Origin: an uncultured Bacteroidota bacterium
GTDB lineage: Bacteria; Bacteroidota; Bacteroidia; UKL13-3
Length of the DNA: 50,526 nt
Direction of reading: 5' to 3'
Assembly (NCBI GenBank): GCA_903910445.1
Contig: CAIVZR010000062.1
Coordinates: forward strand, 1-50,526
Within the stretch, counting starts at the first letter, position 1. The number at the start of each line of letters is the position of its first letter. Below the pieces are notes generated by a model. The model did not search any database. It was given only the letters and a program-made list of their open reading frames with translations, and was not told the origin of the DNA. Positions 1 through 9,059 of this stretch are shown piece after piece. A program made the translations under genes and the position numbers.

Positions 1-274
1 CCCCATTGTTCCCAATGTGTTTACACCCAATGGAGATGGTAAGAATGATTTCTTTGAAGTAGGTGGCATTAACCCGAAATGCGATTCGATGGAGATGAAA
101 ATCTATACGCGCTGGGGGCAGCTCGTATTTGAAACAAAGGAAGTTGGCAACTGGTGGGGTGGCAAAAACAATACGACGCCATTGCCCGAAGGCGTTTATT
201 ATTATACCCTTAAGGTGACCAATTTCAAAGGGGATGTCACCAATAAAAAGGGCGATGTAACCATTATCCGATAA
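1..274 (+). CDS. T9SS type B sorting domain (C-terminal end of a secreted protein, partial)
   Basis: This is the 3' end of a gene that begins before the window; the reading frame is already open at base 2 and ends at TAA 272-274. The visible ~90 residues match the gliding-motility-associated C-terminal domain (CHU_C, the T9SS type B sorting signal): PNVFTPNGDGKNDFF near the start, then YTRWGQLVFET, then the PEGVYYYTLKV strand before the end. In Bacteroidota this domain directs a large secreted or surface protein through the type IX secretion system. The cargo domain lies outside the window, so its function cannot be stated. An internal GTG at base 17 should not be taken as a start because the domain clearly begins upstream. 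Confidence 0.9.
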   Translation, partial: PIVPNVFTPNGDGKNDFFEVGGINPKCDSMEMKIYTRWGQLVFETKEVGNWWGGKNNTTPLPEGVYYYTLKVTNFKGDVTNKKGDVTIIR

Positions 275-381
275 TCATTTCTCTAATAAAATAGTTGCTA
301 AATTTCTTGGGAAGTATTTTCAATACACCCATGATTTAACATCTTCTTCATCTGCAAGTTGCGTATTTTTACCTCCCTAAA

Positions 382-1350
382 ATGAAATTCAAATTCAGTA
401 TTCTTAGCATTGCAACTGTGCTCCTTATTATTAGTTCGGCATGGGGCTTCTTTGCACACAAAACCATCAATCGATTGGCCGTATTTACTTTGCCAGAGCC
501 TATCGTGGGCTTCTATAAGCAAAATATAGAGTATATCACTGACCAGGCCACTGCGGCCGATAAGCGCCGATACAGCGACCCAAAAGAGGCGCCTCGTCAT
601 TATATCGACCTCGATCATTTTGAGCAATGCCTACCCATTGATACCATGCCTTTCTTCTGGGATATGGCTAAAGAAAAATTTACCGAAGACACCCTCAATG
701 CCTATGGGATTGTTCCTTGGATTATCAACTGGAAGATGCGTGAACTCACCCAGGCTTTTAAAGACAAGAACAAAGAAAGAATCTTAAGATTGAGTGCAGA
801 TCTTGGCCATTATATCGGTGATGCCCACGTGCCACTTCATACCTCTGAAAACTATGATGGACAAATGACCGACCAAAAAGGGATTCATGGATTTTGGGAA
901 AGCCGCGTGCCGGAAGTATCCTATACACAATACGATTTTTTTGTAGGCACCGCCGAATACCTCGATAGCCCTTTTTATAATGTATGGAAGGCAGTGAAGG
1001 AAAGTTTCAATGCACGTGATAGTGTTTTGCGTTTCGAAAAAATACTCAGTGCTAAATATGCCGACGATAAAAAATATACGCTGGTTGCCAAAGGCGCTAC
1101 CATGGTAAAAGGCTATAGTGAAGAATATACCAAAGCCTATGAACAAATGCTGCATGGTATGGTAGAACGCCGTTTCAGAGCCTCTATTAAATTGGTTGGA
1201 AGCGTTTGGTATACCTGTTGGGTAAATGCAGGCCAGCCTAGCCTGGATGGTATGAGTGATACCCCATTAACCGAAGAACAAAAAAAGAATCTGAATGCAG
1301 AAGAGGAACAATACAAAAAAGGAAAGATTATAGGGAGGCCAGAAAATTGA
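382..1350 (+). CDS. Secreted zinc-dependent phospholipase C / S1-P1 nuclease-like protein
   Basis: A 322-residue protein with an N-terminal signal peptide that would be cut after Ala20, leaving Trp21 as the first mature residue. In phospholipase C and S1/P1 nucleases the mature N-terminal Trp is itself a zinc ligand, so this fits the family well. Further likely ligands are His26, the HYIDLDHF segment at 73-80, Asp140/His143/Asp147 with His149 and His153 in LGHYIGDAHVPLH, and His169/Glu173 in IHGFWES. The family uses three zinc ions to hydrolyse phosphodiester bonds in the periplasm or outside the cell. Whether the substrate is phospholipid or nucleic acid cannot be told from sequence. It stands alone between the T9SS cargo gene and recN. 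A weak -7-like box, TATTTTTA, lies at 364-371. Confidence 0.8.
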   Translation: MKFKFSILSIATVLLIISSAWGFFAHKTINRLAVFTLPEPIVGFYKQNIEYITDQATAADKRRYSDPKEAPRHYIDLDHFEQCLPIDTMPFFWDMAKEKFTEDTLNAYGIVPWIINWKMRELTQAFKDKNKERILRLSADLGHYIGDAHVPLHTSENYDGQMTDQKGIHGFWESRVPEVSYTQYDFFVGTAEYLDSPFYNVWKAVKESFNARDSVLRFEKILSAKYADDKKYTLVAKGATMVKGYSEEYTKAYEQMLHGMVERRFRASIKLVGSVWYTCWVNAGQPSLDGMSDTPLTEEQKKNLNAEEEQYKKGKIIGRPEN

Positions 1351-1450
1351 AATAGGAGGCTCGTTTTATTTTAAAAAAGCAGAATAGCCCTTTATGAATT
1401 AATAAATTTATCACTAAAAATAAAAGCTTAACACGAACTAAAATAAACAC

Positions 1451-3109
1451 ATGTTACTACATTTAAAAATTAAGAATTATATTTTAATCAAAGACCTGGA
1501 TATTGATTTCGAGGAAGGGTTTGCTGTGATTACGGGGGAGACGGGTGCTGGAAAATCTATCCTATTGGGCGCTTTGGGGCTCATTTTGGGCGAGAGGGCG
1601 GAAAGCAAACAACTTTTCAACGACCGAGAAAAATGTGTGATAGAGGGTACTTTCAATATTCGTGATTATGATTTGAAATCCTTCTTTGAAGAGAAAAATT
1701 TAGATTACGATAACCAAACCATTTTGAGAAGAGAGGTTTCCGAAAATGGGAAATCAAGGGCCTTCATTAATGATACACCTGTTACGCTTGTCGATCTAAA
1801 AGAGTTAGGTATTCGATTGGTTGATATACACTCTCAGTATGAAACACTTCAATTGAATTCCGCAAAATATCAAATCGGTTTTATTGATTCATATTGCGGC
1901 AATAAGCCACTCGTTCAACAATACTATGGCCAATACCGCCAATACCGGATTATGCAGATGGAATTGCAATCACTGCTTGAGCAAGAGTCGCAGATGAAAA
2001 AGGATTTGGATTATTATCAGTTTCAATTTAATGAATTGCATGAAGCACAGTTGAATGAAGAAGAGTACGATAATATTCAACAAGAGATTGAAGTATTAAA
2101 TAATGCGGAAGAAATAAAAAACAGTGCCATCAATGCATCGAATATTTTGTTGGAACAAGAATTCAATGTGCTCGATCAAATCAACGAGATAAGACAATTA
2201 TTATCAAGCGTGGCCAAGTATCATGCGCCTTTGGCTTCCTTGCATGAGCGCGTACAAAGCACAGGAATTGAACTCAAGGATATTGCCCGCGACTTACAAC
2301 ATATAGCCGACAGTACTTTTGCCGATGCTGAAAAAATTGCGATTTACAATCAGAAACTACAAACTGTATTTAATCTTCAAAAGAAACACCAGGTACAAAG
2401 TGTTGGCGATTTATTAAAAATTTATCAGGAGCTGGAAGAGCGTATTAATAGCATCACGGGCTTTGATGATAAAATAGCAGAATTAAAATCGGGGATTGTT
2501 CAATTAGAATCGAGCTTAAAATCAACCGCCTTGGAATTGAGTGAGCAACGCAAGGTGGCCATGCCTAAAATTATTGATGCATTGCAACAACTACTGCATC
2601 AAGTAGGCTTAGTGAATGCGGTGGTACAATTTGAGCACCTCATTACCGAAAACAATTATAATGATACGGGCATCGATAAAATTCAATTGATGTTTACTGG
2701 TAATAAAGGAAGTGCTTTGGCACCCATTCATAAGGCAGCCAGTGGCGGTGAGCTCTCCCGATTGATGTTATGTATTAAATATCTGATGGCACAAACGACC
2801 CTCTTACCTACATTAATTTTCGATGAGATAGATACCGGTGTAAGTGGTGAAGTAGCAATGAAGGTGGGAGCTATCATGCAACAGATGGCCAAGAAACATC
2901 AGTTGTTTGCTATCACACATTTACCTCAAATTGCCAGCAAGGGCACCCATCATTATTTTGTATACAAACAATTGCATAACGATATTACAGTCAGTCATAT
3001 ACGTAAGCTTAATGATAATGAGCGCACTATTGAAGTGGCTAAAATGTTAGGAGGGGAGAAACCATCAGAATCGGCTTTGGCAAATGCCAAAGAATTATTA
3101 GCTGGATAA
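1451..3109 (+). CDS. recN: DNA repair protein RecN
   Basis: A 552-residue SMC-like ATPase of normal RecN length. The N-terminal half of the ATPase head carries Walker A GETGAGKS at residues 29-36, followed by the QYETLQL segment. Residues ~150-380 are rich in Glu, Gln and Leu and form the coiled-coil arm. The C-terminal half carries the ABC signature SGGELSR near residue 431 and Walker B LIFDEIDTGVSG near 455, then the ITHLPQIAS His-switch segment. RecN acts in the cytoplasm in recombinational repair of double-strand breaks. It is monocistronic by spacing: 100 bases separate it from the upstream gene and 387 from the next. An AT-rich hairpin sits just after its stop. Confidence 0.97.
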   Translation: MLLHLKIKNYILIKDLDIDFEEGFAVITGETGAGKSILLGALGLILGERAESKQLFNDREKCVIEGTFNIRDYDLKSFFEEKNLDYDNQTILRREVSENGKSRAFINDTPVTLVDLKELGIRLVDIHSQYETLQLNSAKYQIGFIDSYCGNKPLVQQYYGQYRQYRIMQMELQSLLEQESQMKKDLDYYQFQFNELHEAQLNEEEYDNIQQEIEVLNNAEEIKNSAINASNILLEQEFNVLDQINEIRQLLSSVAKYHAPLASLHERVQSTGIELKDIARDLQHIADSTFADAEKIAIYNQKLQTVFNLQKKHQVQSVGDLLKIYQELEERINSITGFDDKIAELKSGIVQLESSLKSTALELSEQRKVAMPKIIDALQQLLHQVGLVNAVVQFEHLITENNYNDTGIDKIQLMFTGNKGSALAPIHKAASGGELSRLMLCIKYLMAQTTLLPTLIFDEIDTGVSGEVAMKVGAIMQQMAKKHQLFAITHLPQIASKGTHHYFVYKQLHNDITVSHIRKLNDNERTIEVAKMLGGEKPSESALANAKELLAG

Positions 3110-3113
3110 ACCA

Positions 3114-3140
3114 TTCGAATATTGCATTCGAAATCTTGTT
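3114..3140 (+). terminator. Candidate terminator after recN
   Basis: The 7-bp inverted repeat TTCGAAT (3114-3120) and ATTCGAA (3126-3132) encloses a 5-base loop and is followed by a T-rich run at 3136-3144. It begins four bases after the recN stop. The stem has only two G:C pairs, so it is a weak terminator at best. Confidence 0.35.
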
Positions 3141-3367
3141 TTTTCAAGCAATTCTTATTTCATATTTCTTCAAAATATTTCTATTCCAATTCTTCAAAAG
3201 ATGATCAAGGTCATCATTTATTTATCAACATTTTGCTGATTTTTTTCGCCTGGAGGGGGTGTTGCATTTTTGGACACTACCCATTTTTGGTATTTATAAA
3301 GCATTTTTTGAGTCCAAATCCGATTCTGTTTATACTCTGAAATGCCTAATTTCATTGAGCTTTAGTG

Positions 3368-3390
3368 TACACGGCAATAAACACCGTGTA
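3368..3390. repeat. 7-bp inverted repeat upstream of the T9SS cargo gene
   Basis: TACACGG at 3368-3374 and CCGTGTA at 3384-3390 are exact reverse complements around a 9-base spacer, about 105 bases before the next start codon. The arms are more GC-rich than the surrounding AT tract. It could be an operator, an mRNA leader hairpin, or a weak terminator. Confidence 0.5.
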
Positions 3391-3496
3391 TTTAAAAAAT
3401 AAATAAATAAAATATTTTTTTATTTAAATTCCATGTTTATAATTACAAAAGTTTTTATCCAATTAAAAGAAACAAAAGCGTATAAAACTAGTATTT

Positions 3497-6400
3497 ATGA
3501 AAGGTATTTTTATAAGAAAAAAAAGCTTCGTAACAATTTTGACTCTAATTCTGAGTCACACGTTATTCTCTCAGGTAGGAAAATTGGCCTTTATTCAAAA
3601 TAAGGGACAATGGCCATCTGACATCAAATTCAAAACAGATTTTATAGGCGGACAAGCGCTGGCAACAACAAGTGGAATGTTGGTAGGCTTGTTTGATTCT
3701 GCTTCCCTCATGCAAAGACAGGAATGGGGGCTGCTTACAGAAGATCAATACACTGGAAATCAGTATTTCGAAGAGCATCCTCAGACACCTGATCTAAAAG
3801 GTCATGGTTGGAGATACCATTTTCTAAATGCAAATCTCTCGATTGTGATTGAAAGTAAGTTTGAAAGCAAAGATTTTTATAATTTCTGGATAGGTGATAT
3901 TAGCCAGCATGCAAGTAAAGTAAGAAGCTACGAGGAAATCACTTATAAGGAAGTATATCAAGGAGTTGATGTTAAGTATTATACTGCTCCTGATGGCTAT
4001 CTTGAGAATGATATCATTGTTAAGCCGTTTGCTAATACAAATAATATCTTATTTGAATTAGAAGGTATTGATGAGCTATCACTCAATGCTTCAGGTGGTT
4101 TGGTTTTAACTACTACCGTTGGTGAAGTCATTGTACCGGCACCAATAAGTTATTTAATCGATTCAAAAGGAAATAAAACACCCATCTTGGTAAGCTTTAT
4201 TTTAGAAAACAACCTTGTTAGATTTTCCATTCCTGTTTATGATAATAGCAAAACCTTGGTTATCGACCCAATTGTATTAAGATGGGCTTCTTGGGCAACG
4301 AATAATACTTCGGCAGCAAGTGGTGCTAATGCACATAACCATGGAGCAGGAATCGACTCATTGGGAAATTTATATATCGCTGGAAAGTTTGATAATACTG
4401 GTTTAATAACTGTTGGCGCATTTAAAGCGACTACCGGAGGAGGTCAAGATATTTTCGCAGGAAAATATACCGAGCCTACTACTCCAGGTGGAACTGGAAG
4501 TCGTATTTGGCAAACATATATTGGTGGAACTCAAACTGAAAATTGTAATGCAGTAGAGATGGGAACCGATGGCTACATGTTTTTAGCCTGTAAAACCACT
4601 TCTGACTTTCCGAAAACGATGGGTACTGGATTTACCGCTGGTAGCTGGACACAACGAACGGCTTCGTCGGGTACTATTGCACAAGCCTTAATATTAAAAC
4701 TTGACCTTCAAGGTAATGGGGCTTTGGCTCGTGAAATTGGTTCAATTTCAAAAGATTATGGTTTTGAAGCAAATGATGTTCGAAGCTTAAAAACAGGGGT
4801 TACTAAATCAAGTTATCACTTAATTTTAGCTGGACAAAGTACGCATCCTAAAAATGTTGGAGTGGCCGATGGTGATTTTCCTGCTCCAAAAACACCTGCT
4901 GGCACTACCTATACAACGCCTAATACTACCAAGGAGGAAAACGCGATAGTAATGAGAATCACAAATAATTTCGACAGTATTTATTGGGTTCGTGATATTG
5001 GTTCTGATTCGGTAACTGCTAAAGATGACTATATTAATATTGTTAAGGTAGATAATGCAGGCAATATATATGCTGGTGGTGCTACAAATGCTACACAATG
5101 TATTTCATATAAAAACCCATCTACACAAACTACGCTCGTTGGAACGCTTGATGGATGGCTTATGAAAATGAATAGCAGTGGAGTGGTACAATGGTCGCGC
5201 TATTATAATAGTAAGACCGCTTCAAATGATACCACTAATATTCTTTGTATGGAGTTGAATAGCACAGATACTGCCATAATTATAGGAGGAATAACCACCG
5301 GCTTGGCTGCTGCTAATATTACAAGCGGTGTAGTTCAAGCAACTTATGGAGGTGGATTATATGATTTGTTCCTTGCAAAAATTCCAACAAGAGGAAATAC
5401 CACTACATGGGGAACTTATTATGGTGGGTCGGATGAGGAAACTAATTTAATGGGATTAAATCTAGATGTTAATGATGATATCTATTTTTTAGGTTATACC
5501 AGGTCAACGAATTATGCTACGGCTTCAAATCCCATACAGGCTGTAAATTATGGAAGTGTTGACGCCGTAATCACAAAACTCAATTCTACTGGCACAACTA
5601 CAATGTATGGAACTTATTTTGGCGGAAGCAGTGGAGATAACGATCCAATTGGTCAAAGAGGTATCATCGTTTCTGGATGCAGAATATATTTAGCAATTTC
5701 ATCTCAATCAAATGATAATCCATTTACTTCTTCAACCTTAACACCTACGAGGGTTTCAGTGAGTATTATTGAGCCAATTGTTGTTTCAATGGCTAACCCA
5801 CCCGATTTGAATGGAAATAAAATTAATTCAAATCAAACTATTTCTTGCGGACAAACGCCCTCAACTTTAACGGCAGGAGTTCCAACATATAATATCGCAG
5901 ATATTAGCAGAAATGCGATTGCGCAAACTTCTGGAACGGCAGGTGCATATCCTTCAGGTAAGCCTACTCCATCAGGTTACCAATGGCAAAAAAGTATAGA
6001 TTATAGATTAACGTGGACTAATATCGCAGGAGCAGTAAGCCAAAATTATAGTCCACCAGCTACTTTTCAAACTACTTATTATAGAAGGGTTGTTTCTGGT
6101 GACTATTGTGTGCCAAACGATTCAGTAGCAGTAATCAATGTAACTGGTGGCCCTAGTGTTGCTCCTACTGCTACATGTGCCGCAAGCACCGTTTCCTTCT
6201 TTGCAAACCCAACAGGTGGTTCAGGCTCTAATACCTTTGTTTGGTCGGGTCCATTATCCTTCTCTTCAACTTTACAAAACCCTCAGATTCTTTCAGCTAC
6301 AAGCGCTGTGAATGGTTATTACACTGTTACTGTTACTGATGCAGGAGGATGTAAGAATACTAAATCATTCTACTTCGACTTTGGTTCATGTTCATATAGC

Positions 6401-6964
6401 GTTGTACTAAGTGTGTCACTGTTAACCTTTGATGCAGTTAAGGTTGGTTCAAAGTCAAAGTTATTATGGCAAACAGCAAATGAACATAATAGTGAATCAT
6501 TTATTGTTCAACGCAGCGCAAATGGAATTGATTGGACTGAAATAGGAATACTTGAGGCTGCAGGAAATTCTTCTGTAACGAAAGGATACCAATTCATTGA
6601 TGTGGCGCCACTTGTAGGCAAAAACATATACCGATTAAAAGTAACTGAATTAGGTGGAAAATTTCAATATTCTTCAGCCAAGAGTTTAACTTTTGAAGGT
6701 TTAAACACAGCACGAATAAATCAAGTTACCCCGAATCCATTTCAAAATTCACTAATGGTTAATTATAATATAATTGACAATGCAAATGTTAGCATTGAAA
6801 TTTTAGATGCTCAAGGTAGAATACTAAGTATTACTAATGAAGTGGCACAAAAGGGAGAGAATACCGTTACAATTAATACTTCTGAATTAACTAAAGGGAT
6901 CTACTTTATTACTGTAAAATGTAATGAGGTGAATACCGGGTATAAAAAATTAATTAAGGAATAA
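3497..6964 (+). CDS. T9SS-exported DUF7948/SBBP beta-propeller protein
   Basis: A 1155-residue secreted protein. After a signal peptide (~1-25) comes a region typical of DUF7948 (~27-250), beginning FIQNKGQWPSDI and ending with the VIDPIVL segment. Residues ~265-740 hold repeated blades of the form 'D..GN.Y..G', as in SBBP beta-propellers (for example DNAGNIYAGGATN and NDDIYFLGYT). Ig-like material with Cys pairs follows (~770-965), including GGSGSNTFVWSG. Then comes an Fn3-like module with SESFIVQRSANG and NIYRLKVTEL, and a T9SS type A sorting domain (~1085-1155) beginning TPNPFQNSL and ending GYKKLIKE. It is expected at the cell surface or released. No enzymatic motif is seen, so adhesion or binding is only a guess. 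The same Fn3-like/type A module recurs in the next gene. Confidence 0.85.
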   Translation: MKGIFIRKKSFVTILTLILSHTLFSQVGKLAFIQNKGQWPSDIKFKTDFIGGQALATTSGMLVGLFDSASLMQRQEWGLLTEDQYTGNQYFEEHPQTPDLKGHGWRYHFLNANLSIVIESKFESKDFYNFWIGDISQHASKVRSYEEITYKEVYQGVDVKYYTAPDGYLENDIIVKPFANTNNILFELEGIDELSLNASGGLVLTTTVGEVIVPAPISYLIDSKGNKTPILVSFILENNLVRFSIPVYDNSKTLVIDPIVLRWASWATNNTSAASGANAHNHGAGIDSLGNLYIAGKFDNTGLITVGAFKATTGGGQDIFAGKYTEPTTPGGTGSRIWQTYIGGTQTENCNAVEMGTDGYMFLACKTTSDFPKTMGTGFTAGSWTQRTASSGTIAQALILKLDLQGNGALAREIGSISKDYGFEANDVRSLKTGVTKSSYHLILAGQSTHPKNVGVADGDFPAPKTPAGTTYTTPNTTKEENAIVMRITNNFDSIYWVRDIGSDSVTAKDDYINIVKVDNAGNIYAGGATNATQCISYKNPSTQTTLVGTLDGWLMKMNSSGVVQWSRYYNSKTASNDTTNILCMELNSTDTAIIIGGITTGLAAANITSGVVQATYGGGLYDLFLAKIPTRGNTTTWGTYYGGSDEETNLMGLNLDVNDDIYFLGYTRSTNYATASNPIQAVNYGSVDAVITKLNSTGTTTMYGTYFGGSSGDNDPIGQRGIIVSGCRIYLAISSQSNDNPFTSSTLTPTRVSVSIIEPIVVSMANPPDLNGNKINSNQTISCGQTPSTLTAGVPTYNIADISRNAIAQTSGTAGAYPSGKPTPSGYQWQKSIDYRLTWTNIAGAVSQNYSPPATFQTTYYRRVVSGDYCVPNDSVAVINVTGGPSVAPTATCAASTVSFFANPTGGSGSNTFVWSGPLSFSSTLQNPQILSATSAVNGYYTVTVTDAGGCKNTKSFYFDFGSCSYSVVLSVSLLTFDAVKVGSKSKLLWQTANEHNSESFIVQRSANGIDWTEIGILEAAGNSSVTKGYQFIDVAPLVGKNIYRLKVTELGGKFQYSSAKSLTFEGLNTARINQVTPNPFQNSLMVNYNIIDNANVSIEILDAQGRILSITNEVAQKGENTVTINTSELTKGIYFITVKCNEVNTGYKKLIKE

Positions 6965-7081
6965 CAAAACTCATTACAACAACAATAAACTAAATTATTA
7001 GCAACTTTTACTGTACGATTTAGGTATTAGAAAATAAAAAAACTAGCATCAGAATCATTACTGTAACAATTTTAAATCATC

Positions 7082-9031
7082 ATGAACACACTAAAAAATT
7101 ATTCTCGAATCACCTTGTTTTTAATTCTATGGTTAGGAAGTTATGCCGTAGGAACTGCCAATGTTATTACCGTTTCATCAGTAGCTGCATTGCAATCTGC
7201 AAGCAATAGTGCTTCAGCAGGGGATACCATTAAATTAGCAAATGGCACGTACCTCAACAACTCGTTAACGCTTAGCACAAGTAATATTACTGTAATGCCA
7301 GTTACCAATGGAGGTGTTTATTTGAATGGTACCAATGCAATAACAATTTCAGGTAATTACATCACTTTTAGTGGGTTTCAATTCACTTCTGGAAGTATTG
7401 CAGGATTTATTATTGAAGTAACTGGAAGTCATAATTTATTAACTCAGCTAAATTTCAATGGTTATTCAGCTCAAAAATATATCAATCTTAAGAATACGGG
7501 TACATATAATGAAATCGCGTATTGTAATTTTGAAGCCAAACCCACTACTGCACCAATTGGAAATTTGATTCATGTAAGTCCACATGCTACGAATCCAGGA
7601 TATCATAAAATTCGTTATAATTCATTTCAGAATATGCCCGGTGCCGGTGGAGATAATGGAAACGAATGTATCCGTATTAGTAACGGAGCAACCTCTACCT
7701 ATATTTCAAGAACTGTGGTTGAGTTCAACTTCTTCAAGAATACGGGCATGGGTGATAGTGAAGCCATCTCGGTGAAGTGTACCGAAAATGTGTTACGCTA
7801 TAATACATTTGTTGATAATCCAGATGCGATGATGACATTTCGTAATGGAAACAATAATGTTGCTTATGGTAATTTCTTTATCCGTTCGGGTGGTATTCGT
7901 GTAAAAGAAGCAAACAATATATTTTGTTATAATAATTATTTTGAAAATGCGGGCCTAGGGAGTATGAATGCAGTGACCTATATATATATAAGCCCTAATT
8001 TAAGTAATATTAATTTCATTCACAATACTTTTTATGAATGTGGAATGATTGATTTGGCAAGTGGAGCAACTGGTAACACTTGGGCAAATAATATATTTAA
8101 AAAGACTACTGGCAATATTTTTATGGGCTCTCCAGCAGGGATCTCATGGGCTGGTAATATTTACGATGGAACACTAGGCGTGACTATTGCCTCTGGAATG
8201 TCCAATGCCAATCCTTTATTAGCTCTGAATGCAGATGGTTATCGAAGCATTACGGCTGCTAGTCCTGCAATAAATTCTGCAAGTACGAGCTACCCATCTA
8301 TTTTAGATATTGCAAGTGTAGATGACGACCCTACTTTATTACAAGATATTAGCAATCAAAGCCGACCTGCAACAGTAACTCAAAAGGATGTAGGTTGCGA
8401 TGAATACAGCACAAGTTCCACAGCGAATCATCCATTGTCATTATACGAAGTAGGCCCTACCTATTTGATAGTCCCACTTCCTGTCACAATGACTTCATTT
8501 GATGTTAATGCAAAGAATAACAAAGCTATTGTTAATTGGTCAACATCATCTGAACAAAACAGCAGCACTTTTGATGTAGAAAAATCACAAGATGGAAAAC
8601 ATTTTGTTAAAATAGCGACCGTAGAAGCGGCACATAATTCATACGTTCAAGTAAACTATTCATATACCGATGGATCGCTTAATGATGGAGTTACCTATTA
8701 TAGATTAAAACAAATTGACTTGAATGGGAAATTTGAATATAGCAAAATCGCAAAATTAAATTATACCGGAAGTAATGTTCTTAAGGTATACCCTAGTCCT
8801 GCATCCGATAAATTAAATCTTCAGTTTGAAACACCTCCAACACCAACGTCTACTGTTAAGATTTTTAATCAGAGTGGTCAGGTTGTAAAAGAAGAGACAT
8901 TTGATATGCTTAAAAAATTAAGTAGCTCTGCTTTACAATGTGATATCAGTGATTTAATAGAAGGTATCTATATCATTCAAATTCTGGATGCAGAATCAAT
9001 CCAGTCATTAAAATTTATCATTAAAAGATAA
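7082..9031 (+). CDS. Polysaccharide lyase family 6 protein with T9SS sorting domain (copy 1)
   Basis: A 649-residue secreted parallel beta-helix lyase. A signal peptide (~1-26) precedes the PL6 helix (~27-450), with many short 'N.I..N.F' rungs. The PL6 core is recognisable: GGDNGNECIRIS at 189-200, DSEAISVKCTENVLRYN at 225-241 and TFRNGNNNVAYGNFF from 252. By analogy with chondroitinase B, Glu227, Lys232 (catalytic base) and Arg254 match the calcium/catalytic set. The usual His after the Arg is Asn255 here. PL6 enzymes cleave alginate or chondroitin/dermatan sulfate by beta-elimination; the substrate here is unknown. Residues ~460-560 form an Fn3-like module and ~565-649 a T9SS type A signal. 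The next gene is a paralog 28 bases downstream, so both are probably co-transcribed. No SusC/D pair is nearby. Confidence 0.87.
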   Translation: MNTLKNYSRITLFLILWLGSYAVGTANVITVSSVAALQSASNSASAGDTIKLANGTYLNNSLTLSTSNITVMPVTNGGVYLNGTNAITISGNYITFSGFQFTSGSIAGFIIEVTGSHNLLTQLNFNGYSAQKYINLKNTGTYNEIAYCNFEAKPTTAPIGNLIHVSPHATNPGYHKIRYNSFQNMPGAGGDNGNECIRISNGATSTYISRTVVEFNFFKNTGMGDSEAISVKCTENVLRYNTFVDNPDAMMTFRNGNNNVAYGNFFIRSGGIRVKEANNIFCYNNYFENAGLGSMNAVTYIYISPNLSNINFIHNTFYECGMIDLASGATGNTWANNIFKKTTGNIFMGSPAGISWAGNIYDGTLGVTIASGMSNANPLLALNADGYRSITAASPAINSASTSYPSILDIASVDDDPTLLQDISNQSRPATVTQKDVGCDEYSTSSTANHPLSLYEVGPTYLIVPLPVTMTSFDVNAKNNKAIVNWSTSSEQNSSTFDVEKSQDGKHFVKIATVEAAHNSYVQVNYSYTDGSLNDGVTYYRLKQIDLNGKFEYSKIAKLNYTGSNVLKVYPSPASDKLNLQFETPPTPTSTVKIFNQSGQVVKEETFDMLKKLSSSALQCDISDLIEGIYIIQILDAESIQSLKFIIKR

Positions 9032-9059
9032 TTCTAATTAAAATTTTGAAAGTACCTCT

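Larger units (their letters stand above)
3110..3496. other. AT-rich intergenic region between recN and the DUF7948 gene
   Basis: This 387-base stretch has no convincing gene. A 72-codon open frame at 3122-3340 has an implausible Phe/His-rich translation. It holds the recN terminator candidate at its left end, an inverted repeat at 3368-3390, and a very AT-rich tract (3391-3480) just before the next gene, where the promoter of that gene should lie. I could not identify a clear TAnnTTTG box. Confidence 0.6.

Noticed and set aside
3122-3340. 72-codon open frame downstream of recN
   Set aside because: The translation is Phe/His/Leu-rich low-complexity typical of AT-rich spacer, it starts inside a hairpin, and it has no family-like pattern.
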